Under the pieces are notes generated by a model, which saw nothing but the letters and a program-made list of their open reading frames with translations, had not been told where the DNA came from and did not search any database. Positions 46,701-56,345 of a stretch of 64,000 bases of DNA are shown here, piece after piece; the stretch's first letter is position 1, and each line of letters starts with the position of its first letter. The stretch spans positions 56,681 through 120,680 of the forward strand of contig JASANG010000206.1 in NCBI GenBank assembly GCA_030248215.1. The letters run 5' to 3'. A program made the translations under genes and the position numbers. Origin of the DNA: Enoplolaimus lenunculus (Eukaryota; Nematoda; Enoplea; Enoplida; Thoracostomopsidae).

Positions 46701-47488
46701 CACCGTTTGCTTCAATGCAGACAGCGGTGGTAATCGTTGCCGAACAAGTGATTCAACACGAATCTGTAAAAAGGGTTAAAATTGCTACTGAAAAATGATT
46801 GAATCTGTGTACAAAACAGTACAACAACAGTGTTTAAAAATATTCAGAAGCTGATTAATTTTAGTTTCTGATTCAAATTTACAGTCGGAAGACGCTGTTT
46901 TGTACACAGATTCAATCATGTTTCAGTAGCAATTTTAACCCTTTCTCACATGAATATTTTCTATTTCCCCTGAGACCTACTTTTATGCTAGAATTCGAAC
47001 TCCAGTGACTGGAGTGGGAGGCGTATACCATCACCACTCAGCCATAGGAGCTTGACGCTCGAGCCCGAGGGGGCTTTCACGTCTTGTGGTGACTTAGTAC
47101 TATGTATACGTGTTGCAATTGTTAAACATGGTGCGATATATATTATTTAACTTATATACACTGCGCTGAGTTGCCTACAGGCAACTCAATGTGAGAAGGG
47201 GTTAAACCATCATGAAAGTGTTTGATTTGACAAAGCAAAGCCATTATGGGCCACAATTTGCAACCACGTTGCGCCAGTTTTGTGGGTTTTGTAAAAAAAC
47301 GCTAGTTTTTGTTGTATTTGACGTACCTTCGCATGAAATATAATCGATACCAATTTATGCAGCGATTCGTTACGATAATCGTTTAAAATTTGTTGTGAGT
47401 CTACAAGCGTTCGAAGTCGTTCGTTTAAAATATACACCATTTCACAACTAATGTTAATATATAAAATAGGCAAAGCGCGTAGTGACAT
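43756..47488 (-). CDS. OSCP1: OSCP1 homologue (organic solute carrier partner 1), four exons
   Basis: Exons 47488-47327, 46763-46605, 45358-44987 and 44331-43756 all meet in phase 0 and give 422 aa. The start M-S-L-R-A-L-P-I-L-Y matches the family start, followed by E-M-V-Y-I-L-N-E-R-L. Exon 2 carries D-A-L-Y-N-M-T-C-M-I-V-K-Y-Q; exon 3 carries C-L-S-T-P-R-Q-L-L-S-M-T-L-N-H-I-D and I-G-W-G-T-K-C-P, all co-linear with remembered vertebrate OSCP1 (about 380 aa). OSCP1 is a soluble protein without membrane helices, linked in vertebrates to cilia and organic-solute uptake. The last exon is less certain: its Ser/Thr-rich, basic C-terminus does not resemble vertebrate OSCP1, although strand and phase agree. 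All three introns hold repeats: R6 and an inverted repeat in intron 1, an R1 copy in intron 2, R2 and R4 in intron 3. An R4 copy ends 28 bp upstream of the ATG. Confidence 0.86.
44509..44695. mobile_element. OSCP1: R4 MITE in OSCP1 intron 3
   Basis: Starts GGCAAAAAATGGTGAGTCAA and ends GACGCACCATTTTTTGCAGT; about 187 bp. Confidence 0.8.
44789..44963. mobile_element. OSCP1: R2 MITE in OSCP1 intron 3
   Basis: Ends GGCCCATGTTACTTTTCGAG and ACGGCCGTAACATTGGCC. It begins only about 23 bp from the exon 3 donor. Confidence 0.82.
45570..45840. repeat. TTACCCGC-rich repeat
   Basis: CGCTACCCGTTACCCGCTTT, and later CGGGTATACTTGCGTTAAAT with TTACCCGTCCCGCG, suggest a TIR-like element. Related sequence at 62520-63270. 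Confidence 0.45.
46240..46530. mobile_element. R1 MITE (46283-46480) with flanking R1 fragments, OSCP1 intron 2
   Basis: Core copy ends GGCCAATGTAAAGAACACGC and GCCGCCCTGATCTCTGGGCC. TTAGGC-type words continue on both sides, suggesting nested insertion. Confidence 0.75.
46605..46763 (-). CDS. OSCP1: OSCP1 exon 2, without a long ORF of its own
   Basis: This 159-bp exon encodes 53 aa, starting I-R-V-E-S-L-V-R-Q and ending M-I-V-K-Y-Q-L-Q. It is flanked by TTTTTTACAG upstream and CCAG|GTAGCT downstream, and keeps phase 0 with both neighbours. Its sequence aligns without a gap between exons 1 and 3 to the vertebrate stretch from the S-T-M-F-N region to K-Y-Q-V. It has no internal Met start that would make a long ORF, so it is easily missed. 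Confidence 0.85.
46773..46940. mobile_element. Palindromic element with about 45-bp inverted arms, OSCP1 intron 1
   Basis: GTTAAAATTGCTACTGAAAA followed by GATTGAATCTGTGTACAAAA is matched on the right by CTGTTTTGTACACAGATTCA and CAGTAGCAATTTTAAC. It starts ten bases from the exon 2 acceptor and shares its right TTAA with the adjoining R6. Confidence 0.8.
46935..47205 (-). mobile_element. R6 piggyBac-like MITE with tRNA-like core, OSCP1 intron 1
   Basis: TTAACCCTTTCTCACATGAA to CAATGTGAGAAGGGGTTAA, 271 bp. On the minus strand the core reads TATGGCTGAGTGGTGATGGT and GGAGTTCGAATTCTAGC. Confidence 0.85.
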
Positions 47489-47516
47489 AGCTTTTAAAAT
47501 CTGGCAATCATTATTA

Positions 47517-47697
47517 CACTGCAATAAATGGTGAGTCAAATTGACTCTCGGAAATAGGCTTTTCCTGACTACACAAACTGAGTCAAAGTTCGACTCCGCC
47601 AGAGTCAAATTCGATTCACTGAGTCGCACGTTTGATTCTGTCGGAATCGAATTTGACTCTTGGAGAGAGTCAATTTGAGTTACCATTTTTTGCAGTG
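47517..47697. mobile_element. R4 MITE directly upstream of OSCP1
   Basis: Ends CACTGCAATAAATGGTGAGT and AGTTACCATTTTTTGCAGTG, 181 bp. Its near end is 28 bp from the OSCP1 ATG. TGAGTCA (AP-1-type) heptamers lie at 47532 and 47579. Confidence 0.82.
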
Positions 47698-47764
47698 TAC
47701 GTATTTCTTCGGTTCGAATATTATAGAAGATTGCTTTCGAAATTTCAAATTTACTTGAAATTAT

Positions 47765-47972
47765 GGCCTATGTTATCTCCTAGGGCCGTCCCGGTGTCTG
47801 GAGGGTCGATAAAAGAGTACGCTTACATTCTAGACTACATTTTTTGCTTAGGCTCAGGCATAAGCTTAGGTTTAGGCTTAGGCTTAGGCGTAGAAGCACA
47901 CTTTTGCAACATTTAGGCTTAGGCTTAGGAATACGCTTATATACTGTTATGGCCGTAAAAGTAACATTTGCC
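47765..47972. mobile_element. R2 MITE, 208 bp
   Basis: Ends GGCCTATGTTATCTCCTAGG and GGCCGTAAAAGTAACATTTG; TTAGGC words inside. Confidence 0.8.
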
Positions 47973-48364
47973 GAAATTATTATCACATGAAATACACAAA
48001 CTTTTACCATTAAACCCACGTTGACATGTTGTGAAATTATGACCATTCGCATTTTTGTGACATTTTTCAATATTTTTCGTTGTTATAAAAACGTTTTTTG
48101 ATGCGAATTCTTTTAATTACAAACGTTTTGCGACACCAGCGATTCATTTGAGAGTTTTTGCAACTGCAAAAAATGCGTTTTGAAGAATGATTTCTTGAAA
48201 TGTGAACCTCGGTTAAAATACTGATTTGTTTTCGACCCGATTTCGTATTCAAAAACAATACAAACGCTCGACCTACAGTTCGAATTACAGCCTTCAAAAA
48301 TACCGTATATACAATGTTTCACGCTGAACAACAAAAATTCGTTCAATCTACATTTTGTTGCCAT
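47973..48364 (-). pseudogene. Cysteine-rich, laminin-EGF-like coding fragment, probably broken
   Basis: In one minus-strand frame 47973-48075 reads C-H-K-N-A-N-G-H-N-F-T-T-C then C-Q-R-G-F-N-G-K-S-L-C-I-S-C. The C-x-x-G-F-x-G-x-x-x-C-x-x-C spacing is that of the end of an EGF or laminin-EGF module. Two other Cys-rich stretches (C-S-C-K-N and C-N-S-N-C) lie upstream in different frames, so the reading frame shifts at least twice unless unseen introns are present. An R2 element abuts the 3' side at 47972. It may be a relic of a gene upstream of OSCP1, or chance. Confidence 0.25.
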
Positions 48365-48910
48365 GTAAACAGCACAAGCTTATGCTCAAACGTACCTAAT
48401 CAGGCAAACTACATAGAATTTGTGTAAATATCATGCGATAAACGTAAAAACTATACATTTTAGAAAGAACTAAAGTATAGTTTGTTATAAAAATTCGTGG
48501 GCATCTCGGATGCTGGCAAAGCGGTCAATGTCACAGAACCGCACATATAAAAAATATTTGGCCCTCGAGTACTACTTGAGCAGTTGTCGCTTTTTAGTCA
48601 TTAAAATTGACTTGAACTGACGATTTATATTCTCAAATACGTATAGCAACTATTACCAGTTAGCGATCGGTTTTCACACTGACAAACTTGGACATTTCTG
48701 TTATATGCGGTGGAGTTATCAGTCAAAATCCTACGAATCTATAACGTCTCGTATTGATTTTCAAACGTATTAATACATCATGGCAGCACCGACATTTTAT
48801 GATTCTGTGAGAAACCAGCGGTTTCCATGTAAAACTGGTAATTTTAGTTGCAGAACAGACACTGAGCTTATAAGCTTGTTTTTCACTTCAGTGCTCTTTA
48901 TGCTTGTTTG

Positions 48911-49092
48911 GACCGATGTATAGGGCCGGGCGGAACAGTTGTATAAGCATATTCCAATGCTAAAGTTTAAGCCAAAGCGTAAGAATGAGTTTATACCTAA
49001 GCTAAGCCTAAGCAAAACAATTAGTTTAAAGCTTAAGCTTACTCTATTGCATTCCTACACGAAAACGTTCGCCCCGGATCTTTACATGGGCC
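48911..49092. mobile_element. R1 MITE, 182 bp
   Basis: GATGTATAGGGCCGGGCGGA to TTCGCCCCGGATCTTTACAT; internal hexamer array short and worn. Confidence 0.72.
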
Positions 49093-49159
49093 CCTATGTT
49101 TGGAAACTCAATTTTGTTAGCGTACCAAAATTGCTTTTACTTACAAGATTAATAAGACA

Positions 49160-49368
49160 ACGTGCAAGCTTTTGCTACGAGAACTTGCAGCTGCAACCTG
49201 CACTTGTTTGCTAATATCAGTCCCCCTCTTATTCGGGTCACTTATGTAAGTTCAGTGAATTTATTACAGTCGCTTCTTTATTGCCTGATGAAAAAATGCA
49301 AATTCTGCGTGCAATTTGCAGCTGCAAGTTTTCGCAGCACAAACTTGCACGCGTAAATAGCGCTTTAA
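49160..49368. mobile_element. R5 MITE with an R10 piece inside
   Basis: R5 ends ACGTGCAAGCTTTTGCTACG and AAACTTGCACGCGTAAATAG are interrupted at about 49207-49250 by CCCTCTTATTCGGGTCACTT, an R10 end. Confidence 0.6.
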
Positions 49369-49409
49369 CATATAAACGCAGCAGTTTTATGGGAGCCAGT
49401 GCACACGTA

Positions 49410-49475
49410 GGGCGGCCATTATCAACTCTTGGTATTGCCAGGAGTCTATAATGACTCCATATACAAGAGTATTCA
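49410..49475. mobile_element. R7 fragment
   Basis: CTCTTGGTATTGCCAGGAGT and ATACAAGAGTATTCAAC match the R7 outer arm only. Confidence 0.5.
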
Positions 49476-49493
49476 ACTTTTGTATTTTTGCGA

Positions 49494-49755
49494 AGGGTAA
49501 TAAAAAGGTGGTCCCATTTTGAGTCCCAGTCAATAGAAGTAAATGTCAATTATTCCTAATTGTGGTGCATAGACGACTGCAGGACCAAATTAAGTTTTGA
49601 ACTGCATTCTTCAGACTGACCTGCACATAAACGTTTAATTGAACGGATATACAGTTTCAATACCGAATATCTACCAGTAATGAAGGGTGGTGGTGGGTGG
49701 GTTGAAAACAAATAACAGTCCGTGACCGAATAACAGGTTGTAAAGCAATTTCCGT
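49494..49755. mobile_element. R10 MITE, partial
   Basis: GGTCCCATTTTGAGTCCCAG, CGTTTAATTGAACGGATATA and AACAGTCCGTGACCGAATAA match other R10 copies. Confidence 0.55.
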
Positions 49756-49836
49756 TCATGTTGGAAATGTTAACGCAATATACGCTTCCCGCCATATTCT
49801 GATGTGGTCGTACAAAAATCCACCGCATGATGGCTG

Positions 49837-49965
49837 CACTGTAAATGTCAGTGATTTGATTTTAACTTTTAGAATGAGTTCAACCACTCAGTCTGAGTTA
49901 GGACTATCAGAACTCACAATTCTATTCGTCTGAGTTGATTTATTAACTCATTGGAGTTTACAGTG
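49837..49965. mobile_element. R3 MITE, internally deleted, 129 bp
   Basis: Both ends present (CACTGTAAATGTCAGTGATT and TTGGAGTTTACAGTG) around a short core. Confidence 0.82.
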
Positions 49966-50030
49966 CGCATTCTTTTCTACACAGATTCTAACCAGATGCA
50001 TGCTAACTGTTATAGTAATTATCCAAATTG

Positions 50031-50350
50031 TTGGTATCACCAGGAGTCCATAATGGCTCTTATTATAAGAGTGTGCAACCGGATACATTTCATGTACAAA
50101 AGAATGCACCCAGCGTACGTTGCGTTTTTGGCTACAATTATTTTACTTTGGGGGGATCAAATTTACAGATTGCAATGTTGCAAAGTTTCCCCTCTTATAC
50201 TTTTAAACTATACGCATGCTCTGTTTCAACCGGTCACTACCCCCTCGCCTAATTGGGGGGTTGGCCAAAAATGCAACGCCTGGTGATACATTTTGTACCA
50301 TACGGAACCCCAAAAGTTTCATACTCTTGAACCATGCACTCTTGGTATCA
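50031..50350. mobile_element. R7 MITE, about 320 bp
   Basis: TTGGTATCACCAGGAGTCCA and AAGAGTGTGCAACCGG on the left; ACCATGCACTCTTGGTATCA on the right. Confidence 0.75.
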
Positions 50351-50359
50351 TAAATCTTG

Positions 50360-51450
50360 AAATGTCACGACTCCTACTTTCCGAAATTTTCAAGAAATCA
50401 ATGTTTGGTATTTCAGACATTAATAGCCTTAAACAGTTCATAAATTTGTGTCTGAAATGTTTTAAACATGAATGTCTTATATTCAAAAAATTAACTATTT
50501 ACAATATAAAAGAAACAAATTTCTTTGTTTCAAGGAATAGTTGACTTTCGTTCAAGAATTTAGTTTCTCATTTCTATGTATGTAAAGAATTTGCTCTGTA
50601 TATATTCTTTAGAGAGTATCCTAAATAATTGAATTTCACAGATATTTCGGATTGAGCTCAGGCCTCTTCAACCTAAGTTTACGTCTTGGACGTATCTTAG
50701 GATGTAAAATTACGGAATTTCGTTGCACTTAACTCCCAACTGGGAAGGCGACTTTTCTGGTAAATCTTATTTGTAAGACATATATGTCTCAAAAGTCAGC
50801 AAAACAAGTCTTTTATATATTTCAGACATATTTGCCTTATATATTTGAGACATAGTTGTCTTGTTTTTCAGAATAATTTGTTCTAATCGTTTATGAAACA
50901 CATTGTAAAATTTAAGACGTTTATGTGTTATAAATTTCAAACACAGATTTCTGAAAAAGTTTAGAAACTAAAGTCTTGCATTGAATGCATATATATCTGG
51001 AATCAAGATTATTGTCTTTAATTTAAGAAAATATTTTTTTGAATATCAGAAATGTTTTTTGTGTGTAGGATTGTATATTCCAAAGCTCACTGTTTGAGCA
51101 TTCAACAGATTTTATGGCTTTGTAGTAAATAGCATGAAATGAAGAAAAAATACAGCGCTTGAGATTTTATATTAGCAGGCTGCAAAGGACTGTAAAAATA
51201 GCCAAAAAGGAAACAGGAACCGGAAACGAATATTTTCGTATACATAAAAGTGTAAACATGTCTTTATTGTGCTACCAGCACAATTGAAATATGCAAATAC
51301 TGTGTCGCCTAAGTGAAATTTTTTGAAACAATACAGAAATATGTCGGCATTTGCAAAAAAGTGGATGAATTGTGTTTATTTTTATTTCAAACCGAACAAT
51401 GTCACCATATCATATTTTAAGTAAATTTCAAGCAACTATAGTGTAGCTGC
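50360..51450. other. Unassigned AT-rich DNA with recurring TTTCAGACATxTxTGxCTT
   Basis: From about 50350 to 51060 short related words (TCAGACATTAAT, TTTCAGACATATTTGCCTTA, TTTGAGACATAGTTGTCTTG) recur in both orientations, like an old diverged repeat. No gene. Confidence 0.35.
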
Positions 51451-51451
51451 C

Positions 51452-51895
51452 GAAATAAAAGAGGGGAGACTGATATTTATTTTATCTTTTTAGAAGGAAT
51501 CGTCCTCACTGTTCGATTCCGTACTGTTTATGCTTCAATTTAGCACCAGTTAGTATATGGACCACACGCCTTTAACTTTTGCCATCCATGTTCTATGGTT
51601 TATAAGTTAATTACTTCAGGAATGCACTTTCAAAACTTAAGCATGATGCTATAAACATTGGTAACATTATACTTTGAGCAATCAATTAAATTCTGTACTG
51701 AACTTGATTTGGTCCAGAAAGCATTTATCACAATATAATTAAAATAATTAACGTTACTATGGACTGGAGTAATTTGTGATTTTGGACTCAATCTATGTTT
51801 ACGGACTCTAAAATATCGAAATGGTCCGGTACAGGCTTTAAATAGGAGCCCCGGCAGGTTATTACCTCTTCTTTTTACTCGGGTCATTACAGTAA
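51452..51895. mobile_element. R10 MITE, about 440 bp
   Basis: Left GTAGCTGCCGAAATAAAAGA, right TTTTTACTCGGGTCATTACA. Interior TGGTCCAGAAAGCATTTAT as in 1990-2010. Confidence 0.6.
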
Positions 51896-52008
51896 GCGCA
51901 AAAGGCTACCAAACGTTTGGTATTTCGATAATGGAAACGAAAACGGAAACCGATTGTTTTACAGTAATGAATATCCATCTATAACCTGATTATCGGCATA
52001 AACAGCTG

Positions 52009-52260
52009 CACTGTAAATTCCAGTGAGTTAATTTTAACTCAGAACGAGTTGAATCACTCAGTCTGAGTTAGGACTACCAGAACTCACAATTCTGAGTTGA
52101 CTCAGCTCATTTTGATTTTATTAATCAACTCCCACGGAGTCAATTTAACTCACAGTGAGAATCAAGTCAACTCAGAGTGAGTTAAAGTTTACTGTTATTA
52201 ACTCAGAAATAACTAATTTTCCGTCTGAGTTGATTAGTTAACTCATTGGAGTTTACAGTG
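52009..52260. mobile_element. R3 MITE, complete, 252 bp
   Basis: Ends CACTGTAAATTCCAGTGAGT and CATTGGAGTTTACAGTG. Same length as 10048-10299 and 56346-56597, which suggests this is the family master length. Confidence 0.87.
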
Positions 52261-52514
52261 TGTGATTTTGCAATATTTTCACAATTCTACGCAAAATATT
52301 ATCAGATTGCGCAGAATAACTTGTATACTTGCATGATATTGCACTGTGTATGTATTTAGTTGCAACAGCCAATGGATGCTATTTTAATGCGTTACAGCCA
52401 TTCTCTCAACACCACAAAACTGTTAGGTTAAGATCACAAATTTGATATATTTAATAGTGCTTGAAGGTACAATATTACAAATACTACTGATCAAAGGTAC
52501 TAACATTTATTAAA

Positions 52515-52783
52515 GCCGTATTAAAGTTTTTAATACGAGAACTTACAGCTGAAACTTGTGTTTGCAAGTTTGTCCAAAATTCTGGTCGAAAAACATGCAG
52601 ATGCAAATAATTCATTAAAAATCATAGCTAAAAAATTTTGTTCACATGTGTGAATAACCATGCAAGTTTACTGATATTGTTGCAGCCGCTTTCTCAATGG
52701 CTGATGAAAAAATTGCAAGTTTGGCGTGCAATTTGCAGCTGCAAGTTATCGCAACAAGAACTTGCACGTGTGAATTGGGCTTT
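52515..52783. mobile_element. R5 MITE, about 269 bp
   Basis: Left end worn; right end AACTTGCACGTGTGAATTGG intact. CAGCTG palindromes inside. Confidence 0.72.
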
Positions 52784-52994
52784 AGTCTGTTGACATACTA
52801 GGATTATATATCATTGGTACACTTTAAAATTCTGGAAATTTTAAACCCTAGTAAGAGTGACAGTTTTAACAGAGAAACGTAGTTTACTAAAACATTTGAA
52901 TTGAGCCGACAGTCAAACTTAGTTGTAGAAAATCACAAAAGATAACGGAAGTGTTTGCATCTAGCGAATATATTCGTTGCAGAAGTATAAGGTT

Positions 52995-53045
52995 TAGGCA
53001 GAGGCGTAGCCAGGGGTTGCCACGGGGGCCATGTCCTTCAAATAG
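52995..53045. mobile_element. R8-like end fragment
   Basis: GGCAGAGGCGTAGCCAGGGG resembles the R8 end. No partner found. Confidence 0.35.
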
Positions 53046-53399
53046 TTTTGGAAAAATTTCATTTTTGAATAAATTGAAATTGTAATTTACTGTGTGACTG
53101 TTTCTCACACACTAGTTGTTCGTGCATTTTTCTGTTATAAACAGGACATTGGTTTAATGGTATAAGTATGAAAATTTATTTTATCACGCGTTGTTGTTTG
53201 TGTAGTGACTGTTTTTGTACGATTAACACGCGATATATTAAAAATATTTGTACGCTCCCTCCAAACAAAAATTCTGGCTACGCTCGGGGGGGGGGTTGCT
53301 CTGACCAAATTAATCTATGGGTAAACGCATTCCTACATATTAAACCTTCACAGGCGTCTCAAGCTCCATATTTGTTAAATATTTTACTCATGTGATATT

Positions 53400-55263
53400 C
53401 TATGGTTCAAACCGCTTTGCGTACGGATCAAACCTTTTTCCGTAGGGATCAAATCTCTTACTGTAGGGATCAAACCTTTTTCCGTATGGGTCAAATCTCT
53501 TCGCGTAGGGATTAAATCTCTTCCCGTATGGGACAAATTTCTTCTCGAACGGGTCAAATCTTTTACTGTAAGGGTCAAATTTCTTGCTGTATGGATCGAA
53601 GCGTTTGCCATAGGGATCGAATTTTTTGACGTAGGGATCAAATCGCTTGGCGTATTCGTCGAATGTTTTGAGTTCTATCGGATTGTCATCGGATGCGCTG
53701 GTTTCGTCTGAATAAGGCTCTAAAATGTTAGGTTCGTTCGCTTCTACGCGAATTGTTGATGCCTGAAATTAAACAAATAAGTGAAATAGTTTGAGCCTAG
53801 GGTCCATATTCTCAAATGCATATAACACCGTTCACTAGTTAGTGATGGGTTTTCAAACTAATGAACTGCTGCAATTACAGATCTCAAAATTTGCACAGTA
53901 GTAGACCAAATCGAATGCAACAAATGTGCTGAATTTCAAACCTCACCGTTCGGAGGTTTAAAACCTACAAGACCTATCAACAACTGGTAATAGGTGCTTT
54001 ACACATTTGAGAATACGGACTAAGACTATACTTTACTTGCTTCAACGTTAATAAGAAAGTCATCCCTATATGGCTATGCTAGCGAATGTACCATAAACAA
54101 CTGCGACCGGATAAGAATCAATTACTCGTCCCGTATATGTCAGATCGACAGCAGGGGGGTAGGTGATCAGGGAATTGGAAAAATGTAACTCCGGCACTGG
54201 TGTGCTGAAAAATTTAGTATACAAGTCTTTCATTTAAATACCACCAAGTGTTTTCTAGCCATACAGGTAAAACTTATTGCGAGATTATAAAGCCAATTCA
54301 AAATTTGTACGTTTTCGGCGTAATCGGCCAATCTTAAAGTATCAAAAAATTGCCTAAAAATGTGCTTTAAAACGGTAAAATGTCACAGAACAAAGGTACG
54401 TCCTTCGCAGTAAAATGTTGTACTCACCCCCTCGAGTTCATTCAAACATTGTAATTTAACAACAATGGAGCTAAAACCACTTCCTTGCCTTTTGAGCCCC
54501 CATTTAGAAGTACCGCATGTTCAGTTTAGCTCGCGAGCACTGAAGCTTATAACAATGCTTAATGTACGAGTAGTTACGAGTTTACAAGTAGTACTGGGTG
54601 TTTGAAACTGATATCAATATGTGAGCTAAGCTGAAACCTTTTATACGTAGTTAGCAGGGTGTAAACGGATAGTAAAAATAACGGAAACGGAAACGGAAAA
54701 CGATCAAAGTAACGGAAACGGAAAACGGATATTGAAGTATAAAAGTTTCGAAAATGTTTTATTTTTCTGCCAACGCAATTGAGGCGAGCATAGATTCACC
54801 GGTGTTTTAAAGATTTGTCGAAATGGCGGATGCATTGATATTTTTAAACTTTTGGTTGAATTTCGTAACTCTTATTTCATTTCGATCAATTGCAGCCTCA
54901 ATAACGAAAAATTGCGAGGTGTATACGTGATTTATAACTAATTTTGGACGTAAAAATAACATAATTTCCGTTATTTCTATAACGGAAACGGAACCGGACA
55001 TGGACGATTTTTACCGGAAACGGAAACGGATATTTGGTTACCCCTTGGTAGTTTAGCCATTCGAGGGTAAAACTTTTAGAGGGCAAATTTCTTCTATGGT
55101 TGGCTTTGCCCCCCCATGGCGCAGATCGGGCTACGGGTCCGAATTAAAAAAATTTTATTTCGTTACTCGGTTGAAAAAAGCATTCAAATCTTACCTGAAC
55201 TGTCTGTTGAAACTGAGTCAAAACAAGTAGTAGCACCGTATAAACATAAATCAATGATATCAT
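53400..55263 (-). CDS. Secreted multi-copy peptide precursor with twelve FDPYxKR-type heptads (two exons)
   Basis: Exons 55263-55195 and 53762-53400 join in phase 0 (donor GTTCAG|GTAAGA, acceptor TTTAATTTCAG), giving 143 aa. Exon 1 is a near-ideal signal peptide beginning M-I-S-L-I-Y-V-Y-T-V-L-L-L-V-L. Residues 24-56 are an acidic spacer. From residue 57 to 140 run twelve unbroken heptads: FDEYAKR, FDPYVKK, FDPYGKR, FDPYSKK, FDPYSKR, FDPFEKK, FVPYGKR, FNPYAKR, FDPYGKR, FDPYSKR, FDPYGKR, FDPYAKR, then F-E-P-stop. Every unit ends in KR or KK, the usual prohormone-convertase site. Four have Gly before the dibasic site, predicting FDPY-amide and FVPY-amide; the others would give free pentapeptides such as FDPYS. 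This is the build of a neuropeptide precursor, but I do not recognise FDPY peptides as a known family. An unprocessed heptad-repeat secreted protein is the alternative. The intron holds an R12 and an R11 element, and an R1 copy lies about 90 bp upstream of the ATG. Confidence 0.78.
53806..54024. mobile_element. R12 MITE, complete, in the peptide-precursor intron
   Basis: GGTCCATATTCTCAAATGCA pairs with ACATTTGAGAATACGGAC; second inverse pair TATAACACC/GGTAATAGGTGC. About 219 bp. Confidence 0.75.
54655..55047. mobile_element. R11 hAT-like MITE, in the peptide-precursor intron
   Basis: CAGGGTGTAAACGGATA on the left, CGGATATTTGGTTACCCCTT on the right. Both flanks are packed with AACGGAAACGGAAA tandem words. 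Confidence 0.7.
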
Positions 55264-55349
55264 TGTTAACAGGTATTTATTACCTTTATTAGGTACAGCT
55301 ACAACCTTAAAATATAGCGGAATTTGATTACGAATTCTACTGAAGCGTG

Positions 55350-55541
55350 AACCAATGTAAAGAACAGGGGCAGAACAGTATTATAAGTATATTCCTAAGT
55401 CTAAGCTTATGCCTAAACTTAAACGTATGAATGAGTTTATTTCTAAACCTAAGCCTAAGCCTAAGCCAAGCAAAAAATTAGTCTAAAGCTTAAGCATACT
55501 CTATTCTAGTCCCGCAGCCGCCCCTGATGTTCACATGGGCC
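55350..55541. mobile_element. R1 MITE upstream of the peptide-precursor gene
   Basis: ACCAATGTAAAGAACAGGGG to GCCCCTGATGTTCACATGGG, 192 bp. The near end is about 87 bp from the precursor ATG. Confidence 0.82.
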
Positions 55542-56039
55542 GAAGCGTGCATTCATGGTTGAAGCGAAATCGCATTTTATAAATACTAGTCGTCCAACTT
55601 TACGCAACGCGCAAGTCTTATAGTAAATGCACAAAAACCTGCATGCAAATTTTTTAATTATAGAACAATCCTGTCTATGTGCGATGAAACTATTGTAAAC
55701 AAAGTACGCTTGAAAGTTACACAAAAAACGTATGTGGGGCGTTCCAGCGTTAATATTTGTCACAAAAAAGACCTGATTTGAGTCGTGTGATTTACACTCT
55801 CCACCCAGAAGTGTATTTGGTTTGATTGCTAGGTTTAATTTAGATGATATAATCCATAAAAATATTTACGAGGAAAAGGTTTAGAGAAAATTTTTAATTT
55901 CAGTCTCTTACCAATTCTTCCTAGTAGTTGTAGGTATGTGGAAACAGCCCATCGCAAAGACGCAAACTGTCTACCGGAAATAAATACGAAGTGTTCAACA
56001 ATGATTACGTGTCTGAAGTATACAAAATGGTCTCAGGTG

Positions 56040-56192
56040 ACGTGTGAGCCTTTCTTGAGCTACAGTGTCACCTCTACAGCTGAGAGAAATGGTGACAATG
56101 GCATCGCTAAAAATTCATCACATAAACAGAGTCCGACGTTCGAATCGTAGCTTAAATTAGGTCTCAGATGAAATAGAAAATATTAATACACA
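56040..56192 (+). mobile_element. R6-like copy, strongly degenerate
   Basis: CTCTACAGCTGAGAGAAATG, then GACGTTCGAATCGTAGC and AATAGAAAATATTAAT preserve the R6 order, but the ends are lost. Confidence 0.45.
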
Positions 56193-56345
56193 GAGATTTA
56201 TCGGTGTAGTTAAGCTTATTTCACACTAAGTCGTTTTAATCCTTTGAAATATCTAAACGATATTTGGTAAAAGAAGCCACTTGCGTAATAAAACCAGATT
56301 AATGTTTTTGCCAGAAAATCTGTTTTAGTCAACCCACTTTTCGTA

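Noticed and set aside
53384-53641. Minus-strand ORF rich in D-L-I-P-T and T-R-R-D-L repeats
   Set aside because: It is the wrong frame of the heptad-repeat exon; the correct frame has the signal peptide, splice sites and dibasic pattern.
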